Shown here piece after piece: positions 15,554-23,949 of a stretch of DNA of 34,761 nucleotides (positions are counted from its first letter, which is position 1; each line of letters begins with the position of its first letter). The DNA lies in NCBI GenBank assembly GCA_028876335.1, contig JAGWSG010000056.1, forward strand, positions 1 through 34,761. The letters run 5' to 3'. The DNA is from Acidobacteriota bacterium (GTDB lineage Bacteria; Acidobacteriota; Terriglobia; Terriglobales; Acidobacteriaceae). Made by a program: the position numbers and the translations under genes. Below the pieces are notes generated by a model. The model saw only the letters and a program-made list of their open reading frames with translations. It had not been told where the DNA came from and searched no databases.

Positions 15554-16138
15554 TCACGCTTTTTGTGCTGTCGGTCCAGCCCCTACATGCTTCAAATACT
15601 CGGTTTTGAATTCCTGCCGCGCCCGGAAAAGCATCACCCTCAGGTATGCGCGGTCAATGTTGAATTCGCTGCACACCTCATCACGGTCACGCTCTTCGAG
15701 GAAAACCGCCTTGAGCAGCGTGCGATCGCGTGCCGGCATCTTCGTCAAAATCTCATGCACTTTTCCCGAAAGTTGCTTGGAAGAAGCCACCGAAAGCGCA
15801 TCGGCGTGGGTATCGACAGGCTCAGTCTGCCCTTCCTCGTCCAACGACTGGGAACGCGAGGAGGAGCGGTAATACTCCAGCAAAACGTTGTTACAAACGG
15901 AGTTGACAAAGGCGCCCAGTTTTTCCGGCTGCCGGAGGGTGTCCGGCTTACGAAGCGAAAAAAGTACTCTGGCAAATGTCTCCTGGCGCAGATCTTCCAC
16001 CGCCTGCTGCGACCGCAAACGCGAGCGCAGCTTCAGATGAAGCAATTCGGTGAAATAACCGACAAAATGCTCCTCCGTCGCCCTGTCTCCCGACCGGAGA
16101 CGGTCGATGTATGCCTGATCAAATGACTGAAACTTCAA
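15554..16138 (-). CDS. ECF-type RNA polymerase sigma factor
   Basis: The 194-residue protein contains sigma region 2 (about 7-95, with DLRQETFARVLFSL and AFVNSVCNNVLLEYYR, the latter the -10 recognition part). It also has region 4 (about 128-182, ILTKMPARDRTLLKAVFLEE and a helix-turn-helix, EVCSEFNIDRAYLRVMLFRA). It lacks regions 1 and 3 as expected for the ECF class. TTG at 16138 is preferred: GGAGG lies five bases upstream, and the frame before it (to 16270) does not look like coding sequence. Region 4 lacks the C-terminal extensions of some CHAT- or SnoaL-linked ECF groups. It is followed by its presumed zinc-finger anti-sigma factor. Confidence 0.9.
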   Translation of the reverse strand: MKFQSFDQAYIDRLRSGDRATEEHFVGYFTELLHLKLRSRLRSQQAVEDLRQETFARVLFSLRKPDTLRQPEKLGAFVNSVCNNVLLEYYRSSSRSQSLDEEGQTEPVDTHADALSVASSKQLSGKVHEILTKMPARDRTLLKAVFLEERDRDEVCSEFNIDRAYLRVMLFRARQEFKTEYLKHVGAGPTAQKA

Positions 16139-16260
16139 CCCTGCCTCCGCAAACCTGGGAGGCTGTAAGTATAACAGCCGAAAGGGTCGAGACACTTTAC
16201 GTCGGTTCACTTCGGTAGCCGCGCTCGCGCGATGACAGGGTAACTGCCGTTTGGGACCAC

Positions 16261-16482
16261 TTACTGGCATTCAAGCTCCCTGAACAGCGGCGTTTGGAGA
16301 AGTGGCGGTGCATCCATACGGTCAACCCATTGTGATGGTTGCATTTGGGAAAATTGATACAACTGCCCCGTAGCAACACCCCGTACCCGCACCGCAATAT
16401 GCCCGGAATAGCAAAGCTGCACGATTCCCAATTGATCGGAAGAGCCGCGAATCATTGCGTTTTCCTTCCCATCGCCGCTCAT
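16261..16482 (-). CDS. Small 73-residue protein upstream of the sigma factor
   Basis: ATG at 16482 has GGAG seven bases upstream and encodes 73 residues. The core, VRVRGVATGQLYQFSQMQP followed by WVDRMDAPPLLQTPLFREL, has the balanced composition of a real protein and resembles small bacterial domains ending in a DA-x-LL-x-T-x-LF pattern, for which I have no name. It has no helix long enough for a membrane anchor and no signal peptide. The ATG overlaps the stop of an open frame that begins at 16883 (TGATG), which would fit coupled translation if that frame is real. A 122-base gap before the sigma gene could hold the sigma promoter. Confidence 0.55.
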   Translation of the reverse strand: MSGDGKENAMIRGSSDQLGIVQLCYSGHIAVRVRGVATGQLYQFSQMQPSQWVDRMDAPPLLQTPLFRELECQ

Positions 16483-16883
16483 CACGGTTCTCCAGCCAGA
16501 GACTGCGAAAAGTTCTCAAAAAGGGGACAGTGCGAGGGCGCGTACCACATGTCCGGCTGGACAACTTCGCCACATATACTTTGCCAGTGCATAATTTGGC
16601 CGGCCCAGCAGCATGAGAACCAAATTGAAAAAGGCAATACAAACCAAAGGCTTGCGCAGTACCAACAATTCGCAATAGCCGCGATACTGGCCCATCGCCC
16701 TTCAGCTTCACAGCCAATCTGCGCAGCCGTTCTCACTTTGCAAAACAGAAGGGCCAGATGATTCATCCGTCCCCCAATATTCACCAGCAGTCTTTGGTTG
16801 TGACGATCCAGCACCATGGCAACTCCAGGGAGCATTGCAATGGAGAGAATGGGTGGAGCCCGTGGGAGTAGTACCCCACCCAT
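16482..16883 (-). CDS. Doubtful 133-residue ORF in the gap before the small gene
   Basis: This frame fills most of the 425-base gap between the 310-residue gene and the 73-residue gene. It ends in TGATG, sharing a base with the next start. Its protein is rich in Cys and Trp in the middle (ANCWYCASLWFVLPFSIWFS) and would make one membrane helix. It has no good ribosome-binding site, and other frames are open over parts of the same stretch. It may be chance or decayed sequence; I see nothing else in this interval. Confidence 0.2.
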   Translation of the reverse strand: MGGVLLPRAPPILSIAMLPGVAMVLDRHNQRLLVNIGGRMNHLALLFCKVRTAAQIGCEAEGRWASIAAIANCWYCASLWFVLPFSIWFSCCWAGQIMHWQSICGEVVQPDMWYAPSHCPLFENFSQSLAGEP

Positions 16884-16907
16884 TTCCCGGGGGAAACCAA
16901 TCCGGCC

Positions 16908-17840
16908 TTAGTTTCCTGCACGTATGCAGTGGCCGGATGTTGTGTGCGACGACGTCCTATCTACGCTCCCCCACACAGCTGTTCGCTTGAATAAGGCCTC
17001 GCGGCTCCGCCTTCTCAACCCAACGTCAACACCAACTGAATAAATTGCTTCCGTATCCTGCGCCGTCTGTCCCTTTCGGGGTGACAGCAACCCAAAGCTG
17101 AACGAATCCACAGAACAAAGCACCTTAGCAATATCCTGGCTGTCATCCATCACATCCAGTCCTTGATCGCAGTTCACACCTTCAGCAAAAGCCATAGCTC
17201 GCTCTATCGCAGTCCTTCCCGACACTGAATCGCCAGTTACCGCAAAATCGGGCACAATGCGCGTTGCTTCGGTTTGCGGATTTAGATCAAGGACATTGCC
17301 CCAGACGGGAAGCCATTCAGGTGAGTCCTGCGGCGGAATTTGATTCCAGGAGAGAATCGCGCGCAACCGCGGCAATCCATCAAAGTGAAGAAGCTCATCC
17401 CCAGGGTCCAGTCCTAGACTGACTTTGTGCATTGCGCATGTCCTGTCCGTTTTATCGCTCACATTCAACGTGCATACGCCCTGGTCTAGCCAATTCTCTC
17501 CGTCGTCCACTGAGAGATAAAACCGAACAAACTCCTGCGATTTTCCGGGATGCTTTCCATTTGAATAACCAGTCGGTTGTCGAATTTGAATGGTTGCGCC
17601 AATACATTCCAGCCGTGGATTGAAGTCCACTTCGCTCAGGCATTCGTACGTCGTGTCCTTCTCGATATGCAGCACAGCCTTAAAGGAACTCGCACTCAAG
17701 GAACCAAAATAATTGGGATTCTCAATCAGCAGAAATCGCAGATTCGCCCTTGCCAGCTCAGGAGGCATAAACGCGAAGGCGAGAAGATCCAGCGCCGGCT
17801 GTGACGACGTTGATGCGGACCTTCCTCCACGGATGTTCAT
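16908..17840 (-). CDS. Conserved-type soluble protein of unknown function (NPNYFG/DTTYE family)
   Basis: The 310-residue protein begins at ATG 17840, seven bases after GGAGG; an in-frame ATG at 17855 is less well placed. It carries a set of blocks I associate with an unnamed bacterial family: LLIENPNYFGSL (about 40-50), KDTTYECLSEVDFNPRLECI (about 65-85), SQEFVRFYLSVDDGENWLDQG (about 108-128) and LRAILSWNQIPP with VWGN (about 165-190). These look like beta-sandwich segments. The last 45 residues (LRRRSREALFKRTAVWGSV and onward) are basic and unlike the rest, which could mean a frameshifted or altered C-terminus. It may belong to the CHAT/sigma locus downstream or be independent; its function is not known. 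Confidence 0.65.
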   Translation of the reverse strand: MNIRGGRSASTSSQPALDLLAFAFMPPELARANLRFLLIENPNYFGSLSASSFKAVLHIEKDTTYECLSEVDFNPRLECIGATIQIRQPTGYSNGKHPGKSQEFVRFYLSVDDGENWLDQGVCTLNVSDKTDRTCAMHKVSLGLDPGDELLHFDGLPRLRAILSWNQIPPQDSPEWLPVWGNVLDLNPQTEATRIVPDFAVTGDSVSGRTAIERAMAFAEGVNCDQGLDVMDDSQDIAKVLCSVDSFSFGLLSPRKGQTAQDTEAIYSVGVDVGLRRRSREALFKRTAVWGSVDRTSSHTTSGHCIRAGN

Positions 17841-18027
17841 CTTCCGTCCTCCCACGGTCCGGCAAGATCATGCGTTCGAGAGGATAGTGCGAAAGTCGGC
17901 CTCGGCGTTTCATGTGAATTAAAACTTTCTTGCCGCTACAGGAATCACTTTGGAAATCGTGCTACGCTGGGAGCCAAAGCCACCTATCCAAAGACAAATC
18001 CGGCACCGCAGCCTCTATGATGAGCGC

Positions 18028-19305
18028 ATGGCCTTGGCAAATTGGCTCACTCGTTGCGGCACATTGTTGGCGTTTCTCGCTCTTTCCGTGGGAGCCTCGA
18101 CCGTTGCGGCGCAGTCACCTCTCCGTGATTTCCGCCAACAATTTGATTCCCAACTCACTCGCCACAATATCGTCGGCGGGGCGTTCGCCTTTGTGAATAG
18201 CTCCAGGCCGCCAACAGAATTTCTGCATGGCTCGATGAACACGATCAGTCGCCAGGCAATCGACCGCGAAACTGCCTATAACTGGGCTTCCATCACCAAG
18301 ACCTTCACTGCCATCGCCATTCTGCAATTGCGTGACCGTGGGTTGCTCAAACTCGACGACCCCGTGGTGCACTATGTTCCTGAGGTATCAGCTGTGCATG
18401 ATGCCTACGGATCTATCGGTGACATCACCATCCGCAACTTGCTCACTCACAGCGCAGGTTTTCGCAATCCAACCTGGCCCTGGGATTGTGACGACGCGAA
18501 AGATTGCTCATGGCAACCCTTTGAGCCAACCAAATGGTCCCAAATTGTCGCCATGCTGCCCTATACCCACGTTGCATTTAAGCCCGGCAGCCGTTGGAGT
18601 TACTCCAACCTCGGCTACGTCTTTCTCGGTCAAGTCATCGAGCGGCTCAGCGGTGACGATTTTGAAGTCTACATCGACAAGAACATCCTCAAACCTCTCG
18701 GCATGACCGAGAGCTACTTTGACAGAGCCCCCTATTTCCTTGAGTCGCATGTCTCCTCCAGCTATCTGCGCGCCGGGATGACTCTTACTCCCCAGCCCTT
18801 CAACTTCGACACCGGCATCACCACCTCCAACAGCGGCTTGAAGGCTCCCATCACCAACATGGAAAAATACCTGCGCTTCCTCATCGGCGAACCTGGCAAC
18901 TCACGCTATGAAATGGTTCTAAAGCGCAGCTCCCTTCAGGAAGCCTGGAAGGGTGAAGTCCCCATTACAGAATCGGGCGAAACCGCAACTGCCTACACTG
19001 CCACCGCAGGTCAGGCGCAGCCCATGATGGGCCTTGGCTTCTTCGTCCTCAGCACGGGCACGCGCACCTTCATCTATCACGACGGTGATCAGGGCGGCTT
19101 TTCCTCGGAACTCATGATCGACCCTGCAGACAAATGCGCCAGTGTGCTTATCGTCAACACCACCGACGCTGGACAATCGGAATCCACAACCCACGCCGTT
19201 CCAAATACCGAGCCTGATAGCCAAACTGATCTGCGCCTCGCCCTGCGCCTCGAGTTGATGACACACGTCTATCCCGCATGTGGCGCAGTACACTCCAGCC
19301 ATTGA
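18028..19305 (+). CDS. Secreted class C beta-lactamase-fold serine hydrolase
   Basis: The 425-residue protein starts with a signal peptide (MALANWLTRCGTLLAFLALS, cleavage near VAA-QS), which fixes the start at 18028 rather than 17950. It holds the three motifs of the serine beta-lactamase/DD-peptidase (class C, EstB-like) superfamily: SITK (Ser88, Lys91), the YSN triad (192-194) and HDG (351-353, in place of KTG). Members of this large family hydrolyse beta-lactams, D-amino-acid peptides or esters; the HxG form is common in the esterase and D-aminopeptidase branches. Resistance to beta-lactams cannot be claimed. The gene stands alone; the neighbouring TSUP transporter gene follows after 35 bases but is unrelated in function. 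Confidence 0.92.
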   Translation: MALANWLTRCGTLLAFLALSVGASTVAAQSPLRDFRQQFDSQLTRHNIVGGAFAFVNSSRPPTEFLHGSMNTISRQAIDRETAYNWASITKTFTAIAILQLRDRGLLKLDDPVVHYVPEVSAVHDAYGSIGDITIRNLLTHSAGFRNPTWPWDCDDAKDCSWQPFEPTKWSQIVAMLPYTHVAFKPGSRWSYSNLGYVFLGQVIERLSGDDFEVYIDKNILKPLGMTESYFDRAPYFLESHVSSSYLRAGMTLTPQPFNFDTGITTSNSGLKAPITNMEKYLRFLIGEPGNSRYEMVLKRSSLQEAWKGEVPITESGETATAYTATAGQAQPMMGLGFFVLSTGTRTFIYHDGDQGGFSSELMIDPADKCASVLIVNTTDAGQSESTTHAVPNTEPDSQTDLRLALRLELMTHVYPACGAVHSSH

Positions 19306-19340
19306 GGCCCCGTATACTTAAATTTCTCGCTTAGGCGCTC

Positions 19341-20177
19341 ATGACCGCACTCGAATTCACACTTGTTGAACTGGCTGTCTCCGCACTCGCAGGCTTTCTG
19401 GGCGCTCTCACGGGCCTCGGCGGGGGCGTCGTGGTCGTGCCCGCACTCACCCTCTTGCTTGGTGTCGATATCCGCTACGCCATCGGCGCCTCGCTCGTCT
19501 CCGTCATCGCAACATCTTCCGGAGCCGCAGCGGCTTACGTCAAAGAGGGCTATTCCAACATCCGCATCGGCATGCTGCTTGAGATCGCCACCACTCTGGG
19601 CGCGCTTGCCGGAGCCGTCATCGCCGCACATGTCACCACACACGCTATTGCCATCATCTTCGGTCTCGTACTTCTGCAGGCCGCATGGCAATCGTTCTCC
19701 GGCAAACATGACTCCACAACGATCGTCGAATCTGACAATCTTGGACACAAGCTGCGCCTCGGCGGCAACTACCCCGCGGAAAACGGACTGCAGGACTACG
19801 GCGTACGCAACGTGCCCACCGGCTTTGGCCTCATGTTTGGTGCCGGCGCACTCTCCGGTCTGCTTGGTATTGGCTCGGGCGCGGTCAAAGTTATAGCCAT
19901 GGACCGCGCCATGCGCATTCCCTTCAAGGTATCCACCACGACCAGCAATTTCATGATTGGCGTTACCGCTGCTGCAAGCGCGGGCGTTTACCTCAGCCGC
20001 GGATATGTTGACCCGCGCGTCGCAATGCCCGTCATGCTGGGCGTACTTGGCGGTGCACTTCTCGGCACAAGAGTGCTTGCCCGAGCCCGTGTCGGTACTT
20101 TGCGTCTGGTCTTCGGAGTCGTAGTGCTCGCACTCGCCATGGAAATGATCGTCAACGGAGTGCTTGGAAAGGTCTAG
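19341..20177 (+). CDS. TSUP-family (TauE/SafE) membrane transporter
   Basis: The 278-residue protein is mostly hydrophobic, with about eight helices in two repeats. Each repeat opens with the family's glycine-rich motif: GALTGLGGGVVVVPAL (about 21-36) and GALSGLLGIGSGAVKVIAM (about 168-186). TSUP proteins move organic or inorganic sulfur compounds such as sulfite, sulfoacetate or thiosulfate across the inner membrane. The substrate cannot be read from the sequence. It is followed two bases later by a DUF1634 gene; this pairing is common in other bacteria and suggests that the two work together. Confidence 0.92.
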   Translation: MTALEFTLVELAVSALAGFLGALTGLGGGVVVVPALTLLLGVDIRYAIGASLVSVIATSSGAAAAYVKEGYSNIRIGMLLEIATTLGALAGAVIAAHVTTHAIAIIFGLVLLQAAWQSFSGKHDSTTIVESDNLGHKLRLGGNYPAENGLQDYGVRNVPTGFGLMFGAGALSGLLGIGSGAVKVIAMDRAMRIPFKVSTTTSNFMIGVTAAASAGVYLSRGYVDPRVAMPVMLGVLGGALLGTRVLARARVGTLRLVFGVVVLALAMEMIVNGVLGKV

Positions 20178-20179
20178 CG

Positions 20180-20545
20180 ATGAACGATCAGAAGCTTGAA
20201 ATCATCATCGGCAATCTTCTGCGCGCCGGCGTTCTGCTCGCCGCTGTCATCGTCTTTGCGGGTGGTGCGCTTTATCTCGCACGCGACCACGCACACCACG
20301 TGGACTATAAGAATTTTGTTGCAGGTACCAGCAGTACACGTACACTTCCCGGCATCGTGGATTCCGCTGTCCACCTCAACAGTATGGGGCTCATGCAACT
20401 CGGGCTTGTTCTGTTGATCGCCACGCCAGTCGCGCGAGTTGCGCTGGCTGTCATTGGCTTTGCCCTTGAGCGGGACCGCATGTACACCGTGGTAAGCCTC
20501 ATTGTGCTGGGCGTCTTAATCTATAGCCTTTTTAGTGCAACCTGA
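20180..20545 (+). CDS. DUF1634 membrane protein, partner of TSUP transporter
   Basis: This 121-residue protein has three membrane helices (about 11-33, 69-90 and 100-119) with the DUF1634 layout: IGNLLRAGVLLAAVIVFAGG at the start, MGLMQLGLVLLIATPVARVA in the middle and LERDRMYTVVSLIVLGVLI at the end. Its start is two bases after the TSUP stop, so they form an operon. DUF1634 proteins have no known activity and are generally seen beside TSUP genes. It ends 13 bases from the convergent KdsC-like gene. Confidence 0.9.
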   Translation: MNDQKLEIIIGNLLRAGVLLAAVIVFAGGALYLARDHAHHVDYKNFVAGTSSTRTLPGIVDSAVHLNSMGLMQLGLVLLIATPVARVALAVIGFALERDRMYTVVSLIVLGVLIYSLFSAT

Positions 20546-20557
20546 TAATCCGGCAAC

Positions 20558-21461
<904 letters not shown>

Positions 21462-21525
21462 TCGGCCTCGTTGAATGTAGTATCGATTCTCATCTCAACG
21501 TGCATATCGCACACGCGGAGGAAAC

Positions 21526-21768
21526 ATGCTCTGGTGGCTTTTGGTAGGCCTCATCGCCGGATGGGCAACAGGCAAAATCATGAAAGGCAGCGGCTACGGT
21601 TTCATCGCGGACATCGGCCTCGGCATCCTCGGTGCATTCGTCGGCGGATTCGTCATGCGCTTCCTCGGCTTCGGCGGATCAGGCGGCATGATTTACACGA
21701 TCCTTGTCGCCATCGGCGGGGCTGTCTTGGTCGTCTACATCTTCCGGATCGTCAAGCGAAAAGGCTGA
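21526..21768 (+). CDS. GlsB/YeaQ/YmgE-family small membrane protein
   Basis: This 80-residue protein consists of three membrane helices with glycine motifs (LLVGLIAGWATGKIMKGSG, then DIGLGILGAFVGGFVMRFLG) that identify the transglycosylase-associated (GlsB/YeaQ) family. GGAGG lies five bases upstream of the ATG. Members are often stress-induced; a transglycosylase activity is not established. It converges on the VWFA gene, whose stop is seven bases away. Confidence 0.9.
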   Translation: MLWWLLVGLIAGWATGKIMKGSGYGFIADIGLGILGAFVGGFVMRFLGFGGSGGMIYTILVAIGGAVLVVYIFRIVKRKG

Positions 21769-21775
21769 ACTCGTT

Positions 21776-23908
21776 CTAATGGGAAGCCGTAGACCTCGTG
21801 CCCGCTTCGGCAGGCGGTGCGCCATCGTGTATCAGGATTGCGAATCGGGGAAACACAAAGCTTCCCGCTGCGTCATCAATCACATTCAACTGGCACAGGT
21901 ACTGCCCCGGCTTCAGTTCACTCAAGGGCACATCCAGCTCAATGGCTACCGCGTCGCGTCCAGCCACATTGATGTGCGTGGCACGCACCTCCGGCGTCTC
22001 AAACACTTTCGTCGCGCCCTGTATCAGTTCCAGGCTGCTTAGCACGTTAACACCAGGCTTGGTGCCTTTCGGCGCAGTCGCCGTAACCTTTTCCCGCGCG
22101 GGATCGTAAATCTCATACAGCAAATAGAGATGCTGATTCTGCCGGAACACATGGCTGATATTCGGGACGTACTCCACACCATTGCGCACCAGCGGCGAAT
22201 CCTTCTTGTCCGGCCTGCGCTGCGATGCCGGCAAAATCGAGCTCATCTTGAGAGGCATCTTCTTCAGGTCCGGCACTGTAATGTCTGTTTCGAACGATCC
22301 CATGCGCCCCGTTTGATTCTCGCGCACCACAAACTTCAGGTGATACTTGCCCGGCGGCAAATTAAAGCTCGTCGTGTACTGGATGTTGCGCTGCCGGGCC
22401 TTCAACGTCGGATCGAGATTCAGCTTCACTGTCTCACGCGCATTGCCAATAGGCCGCTTCGTTTCGTCAATCACTTCGCCAATAATGTCCAGCGTTGCTT
22501 TGTCCTTGTCTCCGCCCTGCACAAATGGAATCTGCGAACCCGGCACAATCAGCGAAACCGGTACGTAGAAACGATTGTCGCTGAGTCTGAAGTAGAACGC
22601 GTCCAGATACACGGCAATGTCGGTCGCCGGCAGGTCGCTGTCCAACTGCTCCTGCAGTTCCCTCTCTCGGTCTTCCTTGCCTGAGTGCTTAAAATCTGCC
22701 GGCGCATAGTAGCCGGGGCGATACTCGAGCTTCACGTTCGCCCTGTCACACTTAATGGTCAGCTTGCGATACTTCCCATCGCGCGCCGGATTCGACGAGT
22801 GAAAACCAATCGCATAATACTCAGAAGTGTCATGCTGAATCTGAGCGAACGCCGGCGCAAAATCGTTCGAGTCGAAAAAAGCCTTGCCACCCGTATCCGT
22901 ACTGAGCGTCGACATTGTTTCCTGCGACGAGAAGTTTGCGTTCATATTATTCGTCAATGCCCCACCATTGAAGGCGCCCGTTCCGCGCAGGCTTCCCGTT
23001 GAGGCGTCACCCAACGGCGATATCGCCTGCAATCCGCGCGTGTCCACGCTGTAGATCGCCATATTCGCCCGCACTGCTGCATTCGTCGCCGCGCGTAGAG
23101 ACTCCTGGTTCTCAATACCGTCGCGCGTAATACCACCGGAAAAGTAAAGCAGCGATTTCCTTACGCCAATCTTCTCCACCGACTTCGCAATTGCGCGCAG
23201 GGCAAATAACTCGCGGTCGGTATTGATGTCGTTATACTCGCTCTCATCCGGCGTATAGCTTGACGCATCCTCCACCTGATTCGAGTTCGACGTCGCGCCC
23301 TCCGCAAAGCCCTGTCCCTCTGTGCCGTTGTATGCTCCTACTTCGCGCGCCAGCGTATCCTTGTCCGCCGTAAAATCCTGGTCCACGCTCAGCGTATCGC
23401 CCAAGCTCACCAGCGCCACCAGGTCCGCAGGCTGCATCTTTGTCTTCAGAAATGTGCGCGCCGCGTCTACTGCGCGGTCCAGATCTTCCGGCTGCATGGA
23501 AGTCAAATCGAAGAAGAGAATAATCAACCTGTGATTGCGCAACTCCTCCCGATTGGCAACGGTCACGGCCTTGGACCCGTCACCAGTTGCTCCCGCGGCA
23601 AGACCACTCACCGTCGCCTCATTCAATGGCGTCGCCATCTCCACACTTTGAAAATCGAAGCTTGAAATCCTTTGCTGTTTGCCGTTCTCGTAAATTTTGA
23701 AATCTTTCTGCGTTGGCCCGCGCACCACCTCGCCCGTCTTCTTGTCGCGCACCACCACATTCGTCAGAACCAGGTCCGCATTCGCCTTGATCACAAACTG
23801 TGCCTGATCGGCTGTCGCAGCCGATTGCGCCCGCACGAAAACAGCACTAGCCACTGCCAGCAGCATTGCTGCGACCATCGCTGTCCATTTGCTGATCCGC
23901 ACCTTCAT
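21776..23908 (-). CDS. VWFA-domain secreted protein, acidobacterial type
   Basis: The 710-residue protein has a signal peptide (start MKVRISKWTAMVAAMLLAVA, cleavage near VRA-QS). ATG at 23908 is preferred to 23950 because it begins the signal and has GGAG ten bases upstream. A short domain follows (LTNVVVRDKKTGEVVRGPTQ and DFKIYENGKQQRIS, about 46-80), the usual entry to VWFA-related acidobacterial proteins. Next is a von Willebrand A domain from about 125 (RLIILFFDLTSMQPEDLDRA, a DxTS variant of the MIDAS) to about 320, with LLYFSGGI and IYSVDTRGL. The C-terminal half is beta-rich (YRPGYYAP, LNLPPGKYHLKF-like strands). VWA domains bind metal-dependent protein partners. It follows the Oar-like receptor gene by 41 bases, so both are probably one outer-surface operon. 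Confidence 0.88.
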   Translation of the reverse strand: MKVRISKWTAMVAAMLLAVASAVFVRAQSAATADQAQFVIKANADLVLTNVVVRDKKTGEVVRGPTQKDFKIYENGKQQRISSFDFQSVEMATPLNEATVSGLAAGATGDGSKAVTVANREELRNHRLIILFFDLTSMQPEDLDRAVDAARTFLKTKMQPADLVALVSLGDTLSVDQDFTADKDTLAREVGAYNGTEGQGFAEGATSNSNQVEDASSYTPDESEYNDINTDRELFALRAIAKSVEKIGVRKSLLYFSGGITRDGIENQESLRAATNAAVRANMAIYSVDTRGLQAISPLGDASTGSLRGTGAFNGGALTNNMNANFSSQETMSTLSTDTGGKAFFDSNDFAPAFAQIQHDTSEYYAIGFHSSNPARDGKYRKLTIKCDRANVKLEYRPGYYAPADFKHSGKEDRERELQEQLDSDLPATDIAVYLDAFYFRLSDNRFYVPVSLIVPGSQIPFVQGGDKDKATLDIIGEVIDETKRPIGNARETVKLNLDPTLKARQRNIQYTTSFNLPPGKYHLKFVVRENQTGRMGSFETDITVPDLKKMPLKMSSILPASQRRPDKKDSPLVRNGVEYVPNISHVFRQNQHLYLLYEIYDPAREKVTATAPKGTKPGVNVLSSLELIQGATKVFETPEVRATHINVAGRDAVAIELDVPLSELKPGQYLCQLNVIDDAAGSFVFPRFAILIHDGAPPAEAGTRSTASH

Positions 23909-23949
23909 CTTTGCGTTACTCCGCACACCCGCAAACAATCCTGCAGTCA

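Noticed and set aside
15563-16126. 187-residue ORF on the forward strand
   Set aside because: Antisense to the ECF sigma factor, which has clear region 2 and 4 motifs.
16322-16717. 131-residue ORF on the reverse strand
   Set aside because: Overlaps the small 73-residue gene in another frame and has no start signal or motif.
22130-22684. 184-residue ORF on the forward strand
   Set aside because: Antisense to the VWFA gene; Arg/His-rich composition and no family features.
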